The notes under the pieces: model-generated
What the model was told of the DNA's origin: nothing
The model's input: the letters and a program-made list of their open reading frames with translations, nothing else
The model's database searches: none
Shown: in pieces, positions 49,594 to 61,163 of the stretch
Position numbering within the stretch: position 1 is the stretch's first letter
Layout: each line of letters starts with the position of its first letter
Source of the DNA: Azospirillum sp. TSO22-1
GTDB lineage: Bacteria > Pseudomonadota > Alphaproteobacteria > Azospirillales > Azospirillaceae
DNA length: 64,000 nt
Assembly (NCBI RefSeq): GCF_003116015.1
Contig: NZ_LGQZ01000044.1
Span: 25,704-89,703, forward strand
Direction: 5' to 3'
Made by a program: the position numbers and the translations under genes

Positions 49594-50466
49594 ATGTTTC
49601 ACGGATCGATCGTTGCGCTCTTGACCCCGTTCAAGAACGGCAAAGTCGACGAGGCCGCTTTCCAGTCCTTCGTCGAATGGCAGGTCGCCGAGGGCACGCA
49701 CGCCCTGGTCCCCTGCGGCACCACCGGCGAGTCGCCGACGCTCAGCCACGAGGAGCACGACCGGGTGGTCGAGCTGTGCATCGAGGCGACGGGCGGCAAG
49801 GTTCCGGTCATCGCCGGCACCGGCTCGAACTCGACCGACGAGGCGATCCGCCTCACCCAGCACGCGAAGAAGGCCGGCGCGCAGGCCGCCCTGGTGGTCA
49901 CGCCGTACTACAACAAGCCGTCGCAAGAGGGTCTCTACCAGCATTTCAAAGCGATCCATGATCAGGCGGACTTGCCGATCATCATCTACAACATTCCGGG
50001 CCGCAGTGTCGTGGACATGTCTGTGGCGACGATGGCGCGGCTGGCCAAGCTGCCCAACATCGTCGGCGTCAAGGACGCCACCGCCGACCTCGCCCGCCCG
50101 CTGCGCACCCGCGTGGCGATCGGGCCGGAGTTCTGCCAGCTGTCCGGCGAGGACGCGACGGTGACGGCGTTCCTGGCGCAGGGCGGCGTGGGCTGCATCT
50201 CGGTGACCGCCAACGTGGCGCCGCGCCTGTGCGCTGAGCTGCACAACGCATGGCGCCGCGGCGATTACGCCACGGTGGAGCGCATCCGCGACCAGCTGAT
50301 GCCGTTGCACGACGCGATGTTCGTCGAGACCTCGCCGGCCCCGGTGAAGTACGCCGCCAGCCTGCTCGGCAAGTGCACGCCGGACGTGCGGCTGCCGCTG
50401 GTCCCGGCCTCCGACGCCGCCCGCGAGGCGGTGCGCGAGGCGATGACGAAAGCCGGCGTTCTCTGA
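49594..50466 (+). CDS. dapA: 4-hydroxy-tetrahydrodipicolinate synthase
   Basis: Lysine and diaminopimelate biosynthesis. 290 residues from the ATG at 49594 (GGAGG site eight bases upstream); GTG at 49585 is an alternative. The Schiff-base Lys is in [11 protein letters not shown], the conserved Tyr in [11 protein letters not shown], and the GTTGESPTL loop is intact. smpB follows 24 bases later, a pair common in alphaproteobacteria. Confidence 0.97.
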   Translation: MFHGSIVALLTPFKNGKVDEAAFQSFVEWQVAEGTHALVPCGTTGESPTLSHEEHDRVVELCIEATGGKVPVIAGTGSNSTDEAIRLTQHAKKAGAQAALVVTPYYNKPSQEGLYQHFKAIHDQADLPIIIYNIPGRSVVDMSVATMARLAKLPNIVGVKDATADLARPLRTRVAIGPEFCQLSGEDATVTAFLAQGGVGCISVTANVAPRLCAELHNAWRRGDYATVERIRDQLMPLHDAMFVETSPAPVKYAASLLGKCTPDVRLPLVPASDAAREAVREAMTKAGVL

Positions 50467-50490
50467 ACGCCGGTGTCCTAGGAGGCTGAT

Positions 50491-50964
50491 GTGGCTGCCC
50501 GCGAGGAGGCGCGCAAGTACGCGGCGCAGAACCGCCGTGCCCGCTTCGACTACTTCATCGACGACACGCTCGAGGCCGGCATCATGCTGACTGGCACCGA
50601 GGTGAAGTCCCTGCGCACGGGCAAGGCGAGCATCAACGAGTCCTACGCCGGGATCTCGAAGGGCGAGCTGTTCCTGTTCAACGCCCACATCCCGGAGTAT
50701 TTGCAGGCCGGCCGCTGGCTCCAGCACGAGATCCGGCGGCCGCGCAAGCTGCTGCTGCACAAGCGCGAGCTGGCGAAGCTGATGATGGCGCTGAAGACCA
50801 AGGGCGCCACCATCATTCCCATGTCGGTCTACTTCAACGACCGCGGCATCGCCAAGGTCCAGCTCGGCCTCGCCACCGGCAAGAAGCAGGTGGACAAGCG
50901 CCAGTCGGAGAAGGAACGCTCCTGGCAGCGCGACAAGGCCCGCCTGATGCGGGACAAGGGGTGA
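50491..50964 (+). CDS. smpB: SsrA-binding protein
   Basis: 157 residues, tmRNA partner of trans-translation. [28 protein letters not shown] and NAHIPEY are the family blocks, and the basic C-terminal tail ([22 protein letters not shown]) is present. GTG start with GGAGG five bases upstream. The stop overlaps the next gene's start. The tmRNA gene itself is not in this window. Confidence 0.97.
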   Translation: MAAREEARKYAAQNRRARFDYFIDDTLEAGIMLTGTEVKSLRTGKASINESYAGISKGELFLFNAHIPEYLQAGRWLQHEIRRPRKLLLHKRELAKLMMALKTKGATIIPMSVYFNDRGIAKVQLGLATGKKQVDKRQSEKERSWQRDKARLMRDKG

Positions 50965-51953
50965 GCAAGCGCCTCGCCCAACGCGCCGACTCCCGCGAGA
51001 CGGAGATCGCCGCGGTCGCCGCCGACGCCCTGGAGGGCCGCGTTCCCGCCGGTTCCCTGGTGTGCGGCGACCCCGACGGCGTCGTCGAGGCGGCGCTCGG
51101 CGGGCCGGTGTGGAACCGCTATGCGTACGACGGCCGTCCGGCGCAGCCCTGGCCGCCGGAAGGGGCGTTCCCTGGCGCCGTGCTGCGTCAGCCGCGCGGC
51201 TGGGGTGCCTTTGCCATGACGCTGCACGCGCTGGCGGCCCGGCTGCCGGAGGGCGCGCCGCTGTGGATCTACGGCGGCAACGACGAGGGCGTGACCTCGA
51301 TCCCCAAGCGCTTGGAGGGCCTGTTCGGCGAGCCGGAGACCCTGGCGATCAAGCGCCGCGCCCGCGTGCTGGAGCTGCGCCGCACCGGCGCTCCCGCGCG
51401 TGGTGGTCTTGAGGACTGGCGCGAAGTGGTGAGCGTCGGTGACGCCGAGTTGGTGTCCTATCCGGGGCTGTTCGCGCACGGCCGGCTCGATCCTGGGACG
51501 GAACTGCTGCTCGGCGCGCTGCCGAAGATCTACGCGGACCAGTCGGTGCTCGACTTCGGCTGCGGGGCGGGGGTGATCGCGCACACGGTGCGCCGGCGCG
51601 TGCCGGAGGGGCGGCTGACGCTGCTCGACATGGACAGCGTGGCGCTGCATGCGGCTCGCCAGAACGTGCCGGACGCCGCGCACGTGCTGAGCGACGGCTG
51701 GTCGGCGGTGCCGGCGAAGCGCGACTTCGACCTGATCCTCAGCAACCCGCCGCTGCACCGCGGCAAGGAAGAGGACTTCGGAGCCCTTGAGGCGCTGGTG
51801 CGCGGGGCGAAGGACCGGCTGAAGCCGCGCGGCGCGTTGATCGCCGTCGTGCAGCGTTCGGCCGGCGTGGGGAAGCTGTTCGCGTCCGTGCTCAAGAACG
51901 TCGAGGCGCTGGCGGAGACGCCGCAGTATCAGGTGTGGCGCGGCGGGGTGTGA
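50961..51953 (+). CDS. RsmC/RlmG-like class I SAM methyltransferase
   Basis: 330 residues. The C-terminal domain has the SAM motif [13 protein letters not shown] and the catalytic NPPLH motif ([12 protein letters not shown]), which is typical of N2-guanine rRNA methyltransferases RsmC and RlmG. The N-terminal domain is a degenerate copy of the fold as in those enzymes. GTG at 50961 overlaps the smpB stop. The exact rRNA target cannot be fixed from sequence; the identity as an rRNA (guanine-N2) methyltransferase is likely. Confidence 0.85.
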   Translation: MSKRLAQRADSRETEIAAVAADALEGRVPAGSLVCGDPDGVVEAALGGPVWNRYAYDGRPAQPWPPEGAFPGAVLRQPRGWGAFAMTLHALAARLPEGAPLWIYGGNDEGVTSIPKRLEGLFGEPETLAIKRRARVLELRRTGAPARGGLEDWREVVSVGDAELVSYPGLFAHGRLDPGTELLLGALPKIYADQSVLDFGCGAGVIAHTVRRRVPEGRLTLLDMDSVALHAARQNVPDAAHVLSDGWSAVPAKRDFDLILSNPPLHRGKEEDFGALEALVRGAKDRLKPRGALIAVVQRSAGVGKLFASVLKNVEALAETPQYQVWRGGV

Positions 51954-51960
51954 TTCCTCT

Positions 51961-51997
51961 TTTCGTCATGGCCGGGCTTGTCCCGGCCATGACGAAA
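51961..51997. repeat. Perfect 16-base inverted repeat (REP-like, terminator)
   Basis: TTTCGTCATGGCCGGG and CCCGGCCATGACGAAA are separated by CTTGT. It lies seven bases after the methyltransferase stop and 23 bases before the end of the convergent lipoprotein gene. The stem begins with TTT and ends with AAA, so it could terminate in either direction. The core is a frequent intergenic repeat in alphaproteobacteria. Confidence 0.8.
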
Positions 51998-52019
51998 GAA
52001 TGAGGAAGGTCGCGCCCCC

Positions 52020-52337
52020 TCACGTCGCCTGACAGTTCCGGATCATCTCCGGGTTCCCGGCGTACCGCTGCGCGCAGCCCTGCTCCAGCGCCTGCTGGCT
52101 GCGGTTCTCGCCCGCGACGCACGCGTTGTACGTCTCGAAGTCCCGCCCGTGCAGCGCCCGGCAGCCCTGCCGCAGGGCCAGACGTTGCCCCTGGGTCAGC
52201 CTCGGCCACGCCACCACGTCGGATGAGCCGGACGGCGTCGCGGCGGGGGCTGGGCCGGCGGAGCCGGACGTGCCCGGCGAACCCGCGCATCCCACCAGGA
52301 CAAGGGCGACCGTCGCCCAGAGGGTCGGTGTTCTCAT
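52020..52337 (-). CDS. Small lipoprotein of unknown function
   Basis: 105 residues. The N-terminal signal ends in a lipobox (LVLVGC), so the mature protein is lipid-anchored at Cys 17. A Ser/Gly/Pro-rich linker is followed by a short domain with four cysteines (RQGCRAL, YNACVAG, EQGCAQR, RNCQAT) that could form two disulfides. GGGAGGGAACG precedes the ATG. No family recognised. Confidence 0.75.
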   Translation of the reverse strand: MRTPTLWATVALVLVGCAGSPGTSGSAGPAPAATPSGSSDVVAWPRLTQGQRLALRQGCRALHGRDFETYNACVAGENRSQQALEQGCAQRYAGNPEMIRNCQAT

Positions 52338-52429
52338 AACAATCGTTCCCTCCCAGCGAAATTTCCGCGCACTATCGCGGGAATCGCGCCGGGAGGGAGT
52401 CCGGGCATCGGGTTTACGACGCCTGGACC

Positions 52430-53503
<1,074 letters not shown>

Positions 53504-54358
53504 TCAAGGCGACGGCGTCATCATTTCCGGGTGGATGCCCGAATCGCGCTCCTGCAGCACCCAGCGGTGCCCGCTGCGGGCGTAGGTCGAGGCGGCGGCA
53601 TGGACGAATCCCCCGCCGCCCCAGGCGCGCACCTCCAGCGTCACGCGCGGCGCGTCGATGGCGATGAGGTTGTAGGCATTGGCCTCGTCCCGGGTGCGCG
53701 TCGAGGTCGCGGTGGAGGCCTGCGCCACCAGGATCGAGCGCGCCACCTCCGTGTGGAAGGTCGCCAGATCCCCGGAATAGGCCTTGTGCAGGTGCCCGGC
53801 CAGCAGCAGGTCGACGCCCGCGTCCTCCAACGCCGGCAGCGCCAGCCGGTGCCGGTCGACCAGCCGCGTCTCCGGCGCGCCGGGCGGCGGCAGGAACGGG
53901 TGATGGGTGAACAGCACCTTGAAGACGTGCTCAGGCAGTTCCTTGAACACCTCGCACACCCGGCTGATCTGCGCCTTGTTGATGCGCCCGTGCGAGAAGT
54001 CGAGGATCACCGAGCGTGCGGTGTTCAGCCCCAGCACCGCGATCTCCGCGTCGACGTGGAACGGGCTGAGATCGCGGCTGATGAAGCGCTTGTAGTTGCG
54101 CAGCGGGTCGATGAAGCGGTGGAAGACGTTGTAGACCGGGATGTCGTGGTTGCCCGGCACCACCAGATAGGGGAAGGGCAGGCGCTCCAGGAAAGCGCGC
54201 GCCTCCTTGAAGTGGCGGACCTTCGCCCGCTGCACCAGATCGCCGGAGATCACCACGAGGTCCGGCCTGTTCACGATCAGATCGGCCAGCAGCCCCTCGA
54301 CCACCGCCGGATCGATGCGGCCGAAATGCAGGTCGGAGATGTGGGCCAGCGTCCTCAT
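53504..54358 (-). CDS. Calcineurin-like metallophosphoesterase
   Basis: 284 residues with the full metallophosphoesterase motif set: DLHFGR (D-x-H), SGDLV, PGNHD, THHPF and AGHLH. The fold is that of CpdA-type cyclic nucleotide phosphodiesterases and related enzymes, but the substrate is open. It starts four bases before the end of the lipid-kinase gene on the same strand, so the two may be co-transcribed. Confidence 0.88.
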   Translation of the reverse strand: MRTLAHISDLHFGRIDPAVVEGLLADLIVNRPDLVVISGDLVQRAKVRHFKEARAFLERLPFPYLVVPGNHDIPVYNVFHRFIDPLRNYKRFISRDLSPFHVDAEIAVLGLNTARSVILDFSHGRINKAQISRVCEVFKELPEHVFKVLFTHHPFLPPPGAPETRLVDRHRLALPALEDAGVDLLLAGHLHKAYSGDLATFHTEVARSILVAQASTATSTRTRDEANAYNLIAIDAPRVTLEVRAWGGGGFVHAAASTYARSGHRWVLQERDSGIHPEMMTPSP

Positions 54359-54362
54359 GTCG

Positions 54363-55271
54363 TCATCTTTCCGGGGGGGCTTTCGGAACCAGCATGCGCA
54401 GGCCGCCGGCCCGCATCCGGTAGACCAGCGGCGGCGTGAAGCGGCGCACCTCGCCGTCGTTGGCGACGCGCAGGTGGCGACGCCGGCTGTGCACGGTCAG
54501 CGTGGCGGCGCTCAGCGTCTCCAGGTCGCCGTCCGACTGCCACGAACCGGTGCTCATGCGGGCGATCAACCGCAGCAGGCCCCAGGTGTCGCGGTGGCGC
54601 GCCAGATAGACGCCGAACTGGCCCGACTCCAGCGTCGTGCGCCGCAACACCGGCCCATAGCCCTCGGCGTAGGGGTTGTTGGACACCGCCAGAACCGGCG
54701 TGCGCACCCGGCGCGCCCCCTGGCCCAGGTCGATGTAGACGTCCAGCACCGGGAAGTCGCGCAGCGCCTTCGCCACCGCCAGCGCCATGGCCGGCCACTT
54801 GCGCAGGCCGAAGCGGTGCTGGTGCGCGTCGCGCTCCTGGATGATGCGCGGGTAGAGGCCGAGGACGGAGGCGTTGAGGAACACCTCGCCGTTCACCTCG
54901 CCGACGTCGATGGGGCGGAGGTCGCCGGCGGCCACGGCGTGCACGGCGTCCGGCCAATCCATCGGCGTGTTCAGGTCGCGCGCCAGCAGGTTCATGGTGC
55001 CCAGCGGCAGCACGCCCAGCGCCTTGCCGGCCTTCATCGCGGCGTTGGCGCCGGTGAGGATCGTGCCGTCGCCGCCGCCGACCACCAGCACCTCGGCGTC
55101 GGACTCCGCGGCGCGCCGCACCGCCTCGCCGCAGCCGGCGGCCTGCGTCGCCACCACCTCGACCTCGGCGCCGTTCCGCTGGAAGGCCTGCCGCACGGCG
55201 TCCGTCGCCCGCTCGATGGGCATGCCCATCAGGGTGCCGGCGGATTGGTTGAGGACGACGGCGACCTTCAT
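54363..55271 (-). CDS. Diacylglycerol/lipid kinase family protein
   Basis: 302 residues. The DAGK catalytic core is visible: nucleotide motif GGGDGTILTGAN and the LPLGTMNLLARDL block, preceded by VVLNQSAG. It probably phosphorylates a lipid such as diacylglycerol or a related compound at the membrane. The start ATG is at 55271; the longer frame upstream is a shadow of the divergent dehydrogenase gene. It is followed by the phosphoesterase. Confidence 0.9.
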   Translation of the reverse strand: MKVAVVLNQSAGTLMGMPIERATDAVRQAFQRNGAEVEVVATQAAGCGEAVRRAAESDAEVLVVGGGDGTILTGANAAMKAGKALGVLPLGTMNLLARDLNTPMDWPDAVHAVAAGDLRPIDVGEVNGEVFLNASVLGLYPRIIQERDAHQHRFGLRKWPAMALAVAKALRDFPVLDVYIDLGQGARRVRTPVLAVSNNPYAEGYGPVLRRTTLESGQFGVYLARHRDTWGLLRLIARMSTGSWQSDGDLETLSAATLTVHSRRRHLRVANDGEVRRFTPPLVYRMRAGGLRMLVPKAPPER

Positions 55272-55421
55272 CGTGCGGGCATCTCCGAAAGTGGGGCAGG
55301 GGCGGAACGGGCGTCGCGCTCGGCTGGTTCCCGGCCAATGCGGGCAGACCCGATTTGACAGGGCCGCCGCACCCTCTAAGATCGTTGAAAACCGAATGAA
55401 CCCACCAGCGGGAGGATAACC

Positions 55422-56561
55422 GTGCAGTTCGAGTTGAGCGAGGACCAGCGTGCCTTCCAGGACGTCGCGCGGAATTTCGCACGGGAACGCATGGCACCAT
55501 ACGCTGCCGAATGGGACGAATCGTCGATCTTTCCGGTGGAGGCGCTGCGCGGCGCGGCCGAACTCGGCTTCGGCGGCATCTACTGCGGGGAGGAGCACGG
55601 CGGCTCGGCGCTCGGCCGGCTCGACGCCTCGCTGATCTTCGAGGAACTGGCGGCGGCCTGCCCGTCCACCGCGGCCTACATCTCCATCCACAACATGGCG
55701 GCGTGGATGATCGATCGCTTCGGCGACGCCGACCAGCGCGCCCGCTTCCTGCCGAAGCTGATGACCATGGAGCACTTCGCCTCCTACTGCCTGACCGAGC
55801 CGAGCGCCGGGTCGGACGCCGCAAGCCTGCGCACCCGCGCGGTGCGCGACGGCGACCACTACGTGCTGAACGGCGAGAAGGCGTTCATCTCCGGCGGCGG
55901 CGCCTCGGACGTCTACGTCTGCATGGTGCGCACCGGTGCCGCGGGGCCGAAGGGCATCTCCTGCATCGTGGTGGAGAAGGGCACGCCGGGCCTGACGTTC
56001 GGCAAGAAGGAAAAGAAGATGGGCTGGAACAGCCAGCCCACCGCCGCCGTGATCTTCGAGGACTGCCGCGTGCCCGTAGCCAACCGCATCGGCGCGGAGG
56101 GCGACGGTTTCGCGATCGCCATGAAGGGGCTGGACGGCGGGCGGCTGAACATCGCGTCCTGCTCGCTGGGCGGGGCACGCTTCTGCCTGGAGCAGGCGCG
56201 CGACTACATGAAGATGCGCAAGCAGTTCGGCAAGGCGCTGGCCGAGTTCCAGGCGCTGCAGTTCCGCCTCGCCGACATGGCGATCGAGCTGGACGCCGCC
56301 CGCCTGATGGTGCACCGCGCCGCGGCGTCGCTGGACGCCGGGCACCCGGAGGCGACGCAGCACTGCGCCATGGCCAAGCGCTTCGCCACCGACGCCGGCT
56401 TCACGGTCGCCAACGAGGCGCTGCAGCTGCACGGCGGCTACGGCTACATCAAGGAGTACCCGATCGAGCGCATCGTGCGCGACCTGCGGGTCCACCAGAT
56501 CCTCGAAGGCACCAACGAGATCATGCGCCTGATCGTCGCCCGCCGCGTGCTGGCGGACTGA
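55422..56561 (+). CDS. Acyl-CoA dehydrogenase, probably isobutyryl-CoA dehydrogenase
   Basis: 379 residues. FAD-dependent acyl-CoA dehydrogenase: [40 protein letters not shown] and the catalytic Glu in [23 protein letters not shown]. The ACAD8-like (isobutyryl-CoA) specificity is inferred from the two following genes, which catalyse the next steps of valine breakdown. GTG start with GGGAGGATAACC. Divergent from the lipid kinase. Confidence 0.88.
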   Translation: MQFELSEDQRAFQDVARNFARERMAPYAAEWDESSIFPVEALRGAAELGFGGIYCGEEHGGSALGRLDASLIFEELAAACPSTAAYISIHNMAAWMIDRFGDADQRARFLPKLMTMEHFASYCLTEPSAGSDAASLRTRAVRDGDHYVLNGEKAFISGGGASDVYVCMVRTGAAGPKGISCIVVEKGTPGLTFGKKEKKMGWNSQPTAAVIFEDCRVPVANRIGAEGDGFAIAMKGLDGGRLNIASCSLGGARFCLEQARDYMKMRKQFGKALAEFQALQFRLADMAIELDAARLMVHRAAASLDAGHPEATQHCAMAKRFATDAGFTVANEALQLHGGYGYIKEYPIERIVRDLRVHQILEGTNEIMRLIVARRVLAD

Positions 56562-56576
56562 CGCTGTCTTTTACAC

Positions 56577-56666
56577 CGTCATCCCCGCGAAAGCGGGGAT
56601 CCAGGGGACTGAGCGACGCCACGCCCCTGCAAGGTTCTCTGGATTCCCGCTTTCGCGGGAATGACG
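56577..56666. repeat. Dispersed inverted hairpin repeat, copy 2
   Basis: Arms at about 56577-56604 and 56639-56666 are near-perfect reverse complements of each other, with 34 bases between. It differs from the copy at 47433-47517 in the loop (GAAA for GAAG) and at two positions that stay paired within each arm. It lies between the dehydrogenase and hydrolase genes of the valine cluster. Confidence 0.85.
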
Positions 56667-56723
56667 GATTGGGGACGTGCCTGAAACAACCATAACCGCG
56701 CGACAACGGAACCAAACGCCACC

Positions 56724-57794
56724 ATGACCGACGCCGAAATCCTGTTCGACCGCAAGGGCTCGCTGGGCCTCGTCACGCTCAACCGGCCGAAGGCGCTGAA
56801 CGCGCTGACGCTGGACATGATCCGCCTGTTCGACCCGCAGCTGCGCGCCTGGGCCGCCGACCCTGCGGTCAAGGCGGTGGTCGTCCGCGGCGCCGGGGAC
56901 AAGGCGTTCTGCGCGGGCGGCGATGTGATGAAGCTCTACCTCGCCGGCAAGGACGACCCGAAGGGCCGCGGCGAGATCCCGATCATCCGCGAGTTCTTCT
57001 GGGACGAGTACATCCTGAACCGCCTGATCAAGCGCTACCCGAAGCCGTACGTCGCGCTGATGGACGGCGTGACCATGGGCGGCGGCGTCGGCATCTCGGA
57101 GCCCGCCTCGCACCGCGTCGGCACCGAGCGTACGCTGTACGCCATGCCGGAGACGGCCATCGGCATCTTCCCCGACGTCGGCGGCACCTATTATCTGGCG
57201 CGCCAGCCCGGCCAGATCGGCATGTACCTGGGCCTGACCGGCGACCGCCTGAAGGCGGCCGACATGCTGTACGCCGAGGCCATCGACGCGTACGTGCCGA
57301 GCGCGAAGCTGGACGCGCTGGTCGAGGATCTCGCGCGGACGGACGGCGCGCACGACTCCGTCTCCGCCGCCATCGCCGCGCACGCCGAATCGCCGGGCGA
57401 GCCGCCGCTGGCCGCGCACCGCGCCGCCATCGACCGCTGCTTCGGCCACGACCGGGTGGAGGACATCCTGGCCTCCCTCGCCGCCGAAGGCACGGAGTGG
57501 GCGGGTGCCGTCAAGGCGACGCTGGAGAAGATGGCGCCGGTCAGCCTGAAGGTGACGCTGGCCGCCATCCGCCGCGCCGCCACGATGGACTTCGAGGACG
57601 CCATGATTCAGGAGTACCGGCTCGCCCAGTCGATGCTCGGCGACGATAACTTCTACGAGGGCATCCGCGCGGTGCTGGTCGACAAGGACCGCAACCCGCG
57701 CTGGACGCCGGCCCGCGTCGAGGAGGTGTCGGACGAGGAGGTCGAGCGGCACTTCCGCGCACCCGCGCACGGCGACCTGCGCTTTACGAACTGA
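56724..57794 (+). CDS. 3-hydroxyisobutyryl-CoA hydrolase (enoyl-CoA hydratase family)
   Basis: 356 residues, the length typical for HIBCH and longer than normal crotonases. Crotonase core NRPKALNALTLDMI, GAGDKAFCAGGDV and MDGVTMGGGVGIS are present, with PETAIGIFPDVGGTYYL carrying the conserved catalytic-side Glu/Asp region. It hydrolyses 3-hydroxyisobutyryl-CoA in valine degradation. It lies between the acyl-CoA dehydrogenase and 3-hydroxyisobutyrate dehydrogenase genes. A hairpin repeat sits in the 162-base gap upstream. Confidence 0.92.
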   Translation: MTDAEILFDRKGSLGLVTLNRPKALNALTLDMIRLFDPQLRAWAADPAVKAVVVRGAGDKAFCAGGDVMKLYLAGKDDPKGRGEIPIIREFFWDEYILNRLIKRYPKPYVALMDGVTMGGGVGISEPASHRVGTERTLYAMPETAIGIFPDVGGTYYLARQPGQIGMYLGLTGDRLKAADMLYAEAIDAYVPSAKLDALVEDLARTDGAHDSVSAAIAAHAESPGEPPLAAHRAAIDRCFGHDRVEDILASLAAEGTEWAGAVKATLEKMAPVSLKVTLAAIRRAATMDFEDAMIQEYRLAQSMLGDDNFYEGIRAVLVDKDRNPRWTPARVEEVSDEEVERHFRAPAHGDLRFTN

Positions 57795-57932
57795 GATTTC
57801 TCTATCGGGATCGAGGGCACTTTCCGCGGGCTTTTCCGTTACTAGCGGAGAATCCCCGCGGGACTTGTCTCAAACCCGGCGGTTGGCACCGTCCCCAAGA
57901 ATGGGACAAGAACGGCTTCAGGGGAGGAAACC

Positions 57933-58820
57933 ATGGCGAACGTTGCATTCATCGGGTTGGGGAACATGGGCGGCCCGATGGCCGCCAATCTGGTCAAGGC
58001 CGGGCACCGCGTGGCCGGATTCGACATGATGGCCGAGAACCTGGACAAGGCGAAGGCGGCCGGCGTCACCGTGGCGGTGAGCGCCGCCGAGGCGGCCAGG
58101 GATGCCGAGGTGGTGGTGACCATGCTGCCGGCCGGCCAGCACGTCCGCGACGTCTACACCGGCTCCGGCGGCGTCATGGCCGCGGTGGGCAAGGGAGCGC
58201 TGCTGATCGACTGCTCGACCGTGGACGTCGAGAGCGCCCGCGCCGTCGCCAAGGCGGCGGACGAGGCCGGGCTCGACATGGTCGACGCGCCGGTGTCCGG
58301 CGGCGTGGGCGGCGCCACGGGCGGCACGCTGACCTTCATGGTCGGCGGCGGCGACGCGGCGTTCCAGCGGGCCGAGCCGATTCTCCAGGCCATGGGCAAG
58401 ACGATCGTGCACGCCGGCGCCAGCGGGACGGGGCAGGCTGCCAAAATTTGTAACAATATGATTCTTGGCATTTCGATGATTGCCGTGTCCGAGGCGTTCG
58501 TGCTGGCGAAGTCGCTCGGACTCGACGCGCAGAAGCTCTTCGACATCGCCTCCAAGTCGTCGGGGCAGTGCTGGTCGATGACGAGCTATTGTCCGGTGCC
58601 CGGTCCAGTACCGACGTCACCGGCGAATCGGGACTATCAGGCCGGCTTTACGGCGGCGATGATGCTCAAGGACCTGCGGCTGGCCCAGCAGGCCGCCTCG
58701 CAAAGTGGTGCCGCGACTCCGCTCGGCGCGGAAGCGGCTTCGCTCTACGCACTTTTCTGCAACGGTGGGCGGTCCGGTGTGGACTTTTCGGGCATTATTA
58801 AGATGATTGCCGGCGAATGA
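57933..58820 (+). CDS. mmsB: 3-hydroxyisobutyrate dehydrogenase
   Basis: 295 residues, beta-hydroxyacid dehydrogenase family. NAD motif FIGLGNMGGPMAANL, substrate-binding motif DAPVSGGVGGATGGTL and catalytic Lys in GQAAKICNNMILG are present; the C-terminal KDLRLAQQAA block fits MmsB. It oxidises 3-hydroxyisobutyrate to methylmalonate semialdehyde. Third enzyme gene of the valine cluster; the start ATG is preceded by GGGGAGG. Confidence 0.94.
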   Translation: MANVAFIGLGNMGGPMAANLVKAGHRVAGFDMMAENLDKAKAAGVTVAVSAAEAARDAEVVVTMLPAGQHVRDVYTGSGGVMAAVGKGALLIDCSTVDVESARAVAKAADEAGLDMVDAPVSGGVGGATGGTLTFMVGGGDAAFQRAEPILQAMGKTIVHAGASGTGQAAKICNNMILGISMIAVSEAFVLAKSLGLDAQKLFDIASKSSGQCWSMTSYCPVPGPVPTSPANRDYQAGFTAAMMLKDLRLAQQAASQSGAATPLGAEAASLYALFCNGGRSGVDFSGIIKMIAGE

Positions 58821-58897
58821 TCGGTTAATCTGCTCTTAAGGTGCCCGGAGCGGCCCCGGCGGGGACCGTCTACAGGTACGAGGCAAAGGAGACCGCG

Positions 58898-59371
58898 GTG
58901 CGCAAACCCTACTACGAGAGCATCCTCTTGATCGAAAGGCTCCACCGCCACTTTCTCGAGGTGCTGAAGACGGAGCTGGATCGCCTGGGCATCCAGGACA
59001 TCAACAACGTCCAGAGCCTGATCCTCTACAACATCGGCGAGGACGAGATGACGGTGGGCGAGTTGACGGCCCGCGGTTACTACCTCGGCTCGAACGTGTC
59101 GTACAACGTGAAGAAGATGGTCGAGAACGGCTATCTCGGGCAGGAGCGCTCGCCGCACGACCGCCGCTCGGTGCGGGTGCGCCTGTCGGAGAAGGGCCTC
59201 GATCTGCGCGAAAAGATCAGCCGCATGTTCGAGCGGCATCTGACCGCGCTGGAAAAGGCCGGCTTCTCGGACGAGGAACTGACCAAGGCCAACGAGACGC
59301 TGCGCAAGCTGGAGCGCTTCTGGTCGGCCTCGCTGGACTACAGCGGCTTTCCGCTGACCTCGGCCGCCTGA
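58898..59371 (+). CDS. MarR-family regulator (LdtR-like)
   Basis: 157 residues from a GTG at 58898 with an AAGGAG site; the frame opens at 58841. Winged-helix MarR fold: NNVQSLILYNIGEDEMTVGELTARGYYLGSNVSYNVKKMVENG with the wing SPHDRRSVRVRLSEKG. These blocks resemble the LdtR group of alphaproteobacterial MarR proteins, known as cell-wall and stress regulators. It lies between the valine genes and the transporter, so it may control either, but the LdtR-like features argue for a broader envelope role. A terminator follows. Confidence 0.85.
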   Translation: MRKPYYESILLIERLHRHFLEVLKTELDRLGIQDINNVQSLILYNIGEDEMTVGELTARGYYLGSNVSYNVKKMVENGYLGQERSPHDRRSVRVRLSEKGLDLREKISRMFERHLTALEKAGFSDEELTKANETLRKLERFWSASLDYSGFPLTSAA

Positions 59372-59473
59372 CGCGCATCACGGTTCCAGGTCCCCGCCCC
59401 GTTCCGGTGGCCCGCGGCGCTTGACGGCGTGCGGGCCGCCCGCGTGTGCAGCGTGATCGTACGTACAGAACAG

Positions 59474-59512
59474 AAAAGGCTGCCCCGTGGGATGTCCATG
59501 GGGCGGCCTTTT
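59474..59512 (+). terminator. Intrinsic terminator after the MarR-type gene
   Basis: AAAAGGCTGCCCCGTGG pairs with CCATGGGGCGGCCTTTT (two G-T pairs) around a five-base loop, ending in TTTTCC. It lies about 100 bases after the stop. Confidence 0.75.
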
Positions 59513-59573
59513 CCGATTCTGCGGCAAGCCGCCGCCGGGGGGACGAAAATTAGGGCTTTCCAAATACCCTTTC

Positions 59574-59593
59574 TGTAGCAAATTATCGCTACA
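59574..59593. promoter_or_regulatory. Candidate operator dyad in front of the liv genes
   Basis: TGTAGC and GCTACA are separated by eight bases (AAATTATC), a 20-base dyad in the A+T-richer part of the gap before livG. The size suits a dimeric regulator such as a MarR or GntR protein. No equal sequence is seen in front of the MarR gene itself. Confidence 0.5.
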
Positions 59594-59661
59594 TAGAACA
59601 AAGCCGCTGCCGGCCCTGCGTGCCACGCGCGGGTGGGCCAGTCGGGGAAAAGGGGAGGGAC

Positions 59662-60409
59662 ATGCCGGGAGACGTGATCCTGGAAACGCGCGGCCTCACC
59701 AAGGAGTTTCGCGGGTTCCTGGCCGTGCGGGACGTGAACCTGCAAGTGCGCCGCGGTACCATCCACGCGCTGATCGGCCCCAACGGGGCCGGCAAGACGA
59801 CCGTCTTCAACCTGCTCACCAAGTTCCTGCCGCCGACCGGCGGCACCATCGTCTACAACGGCCAGGACATCACCGGCACCAAGCCGGCCGACATCGCCCG
59901 CATGGGCTTGGTGCGCTCCTTCCAGATCTCGGCAGTGTTCCCGCACCTCAGCGTGCTGGAGAACGTGCGCGTCGCGCTGCAGCGGCCGCTCGGCAACTCC
60001 TTCCAGTTCTGGAAGACGGAGCGGGTGCTGGACGACCTGAACGACCGCGCGCTGCAGCTGCTGGAGGACGTCGGCCTGTCCGACTACGCCGAGCACCTTG
60101 CGGCGGAGCTGCCCTACGGCCGCAAGCGGGCGCTGGAGATCGCCACCACGCTGGCGCTGGAGCCGGAGATGCTGCTGCTCGACGAGCCGATGGCCGGCAT
60201 GGGGCACGAGGACATCGGGCGAATCGCCGCGCTGGTCCGCCGCGTCTCGGCCGACCGCACCATCCTGATGGTCGAGCACAACCTGTCGGTGGTGGCCGAG
60301 CTGTCCGACCGCATCACCGTCCTGGCGCGCGGCGAGATCCTGGCCGAGGGAGCCTATTCCGAGGTCTCGAAGAACCAGCGGGTCATGGAAGCGTACATGG
60401 GGACCGGGC

Positions 60410-60417
<8 letters not shown>
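59662..60417 (+). CDS. livG: Branched-chain amino acid-type ABC transporter ATP-binding protein LivG
   Basis: 251 residues from the ATG at 59662 (GGGGAGGGAC site). Walker A GPNGAGKTTVFNLLT, signature LPYGRKRALEIATTLA (a variant LSGGQ with PYG) and Walker B LLLDEPMAGMG are intact, typical of LivG. Powers uptake of branched-chain amino acids or related compounds. Overlaps livF by eight bases. Confidence 0.92.
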
Positions 60418-61129
<712 letters not shown>

Positions 61130-61163
61130 CCACAAAGCCAAGAAACACTGGGAGGCTTACACG

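Noticed and set aside
49540..50760. Minus-strand extension of the slt frame across dapA
   Set aside because: Shadow of dapA and smpB; a signal peptide begins at 49539.
55272..56495. Minus-strand extension of the lipid-kinase frame
   Set aside because: It is the shadow of the acyl-CoA dehydrogenase gene; the kinase starts at 55271 with the family N-terminus.
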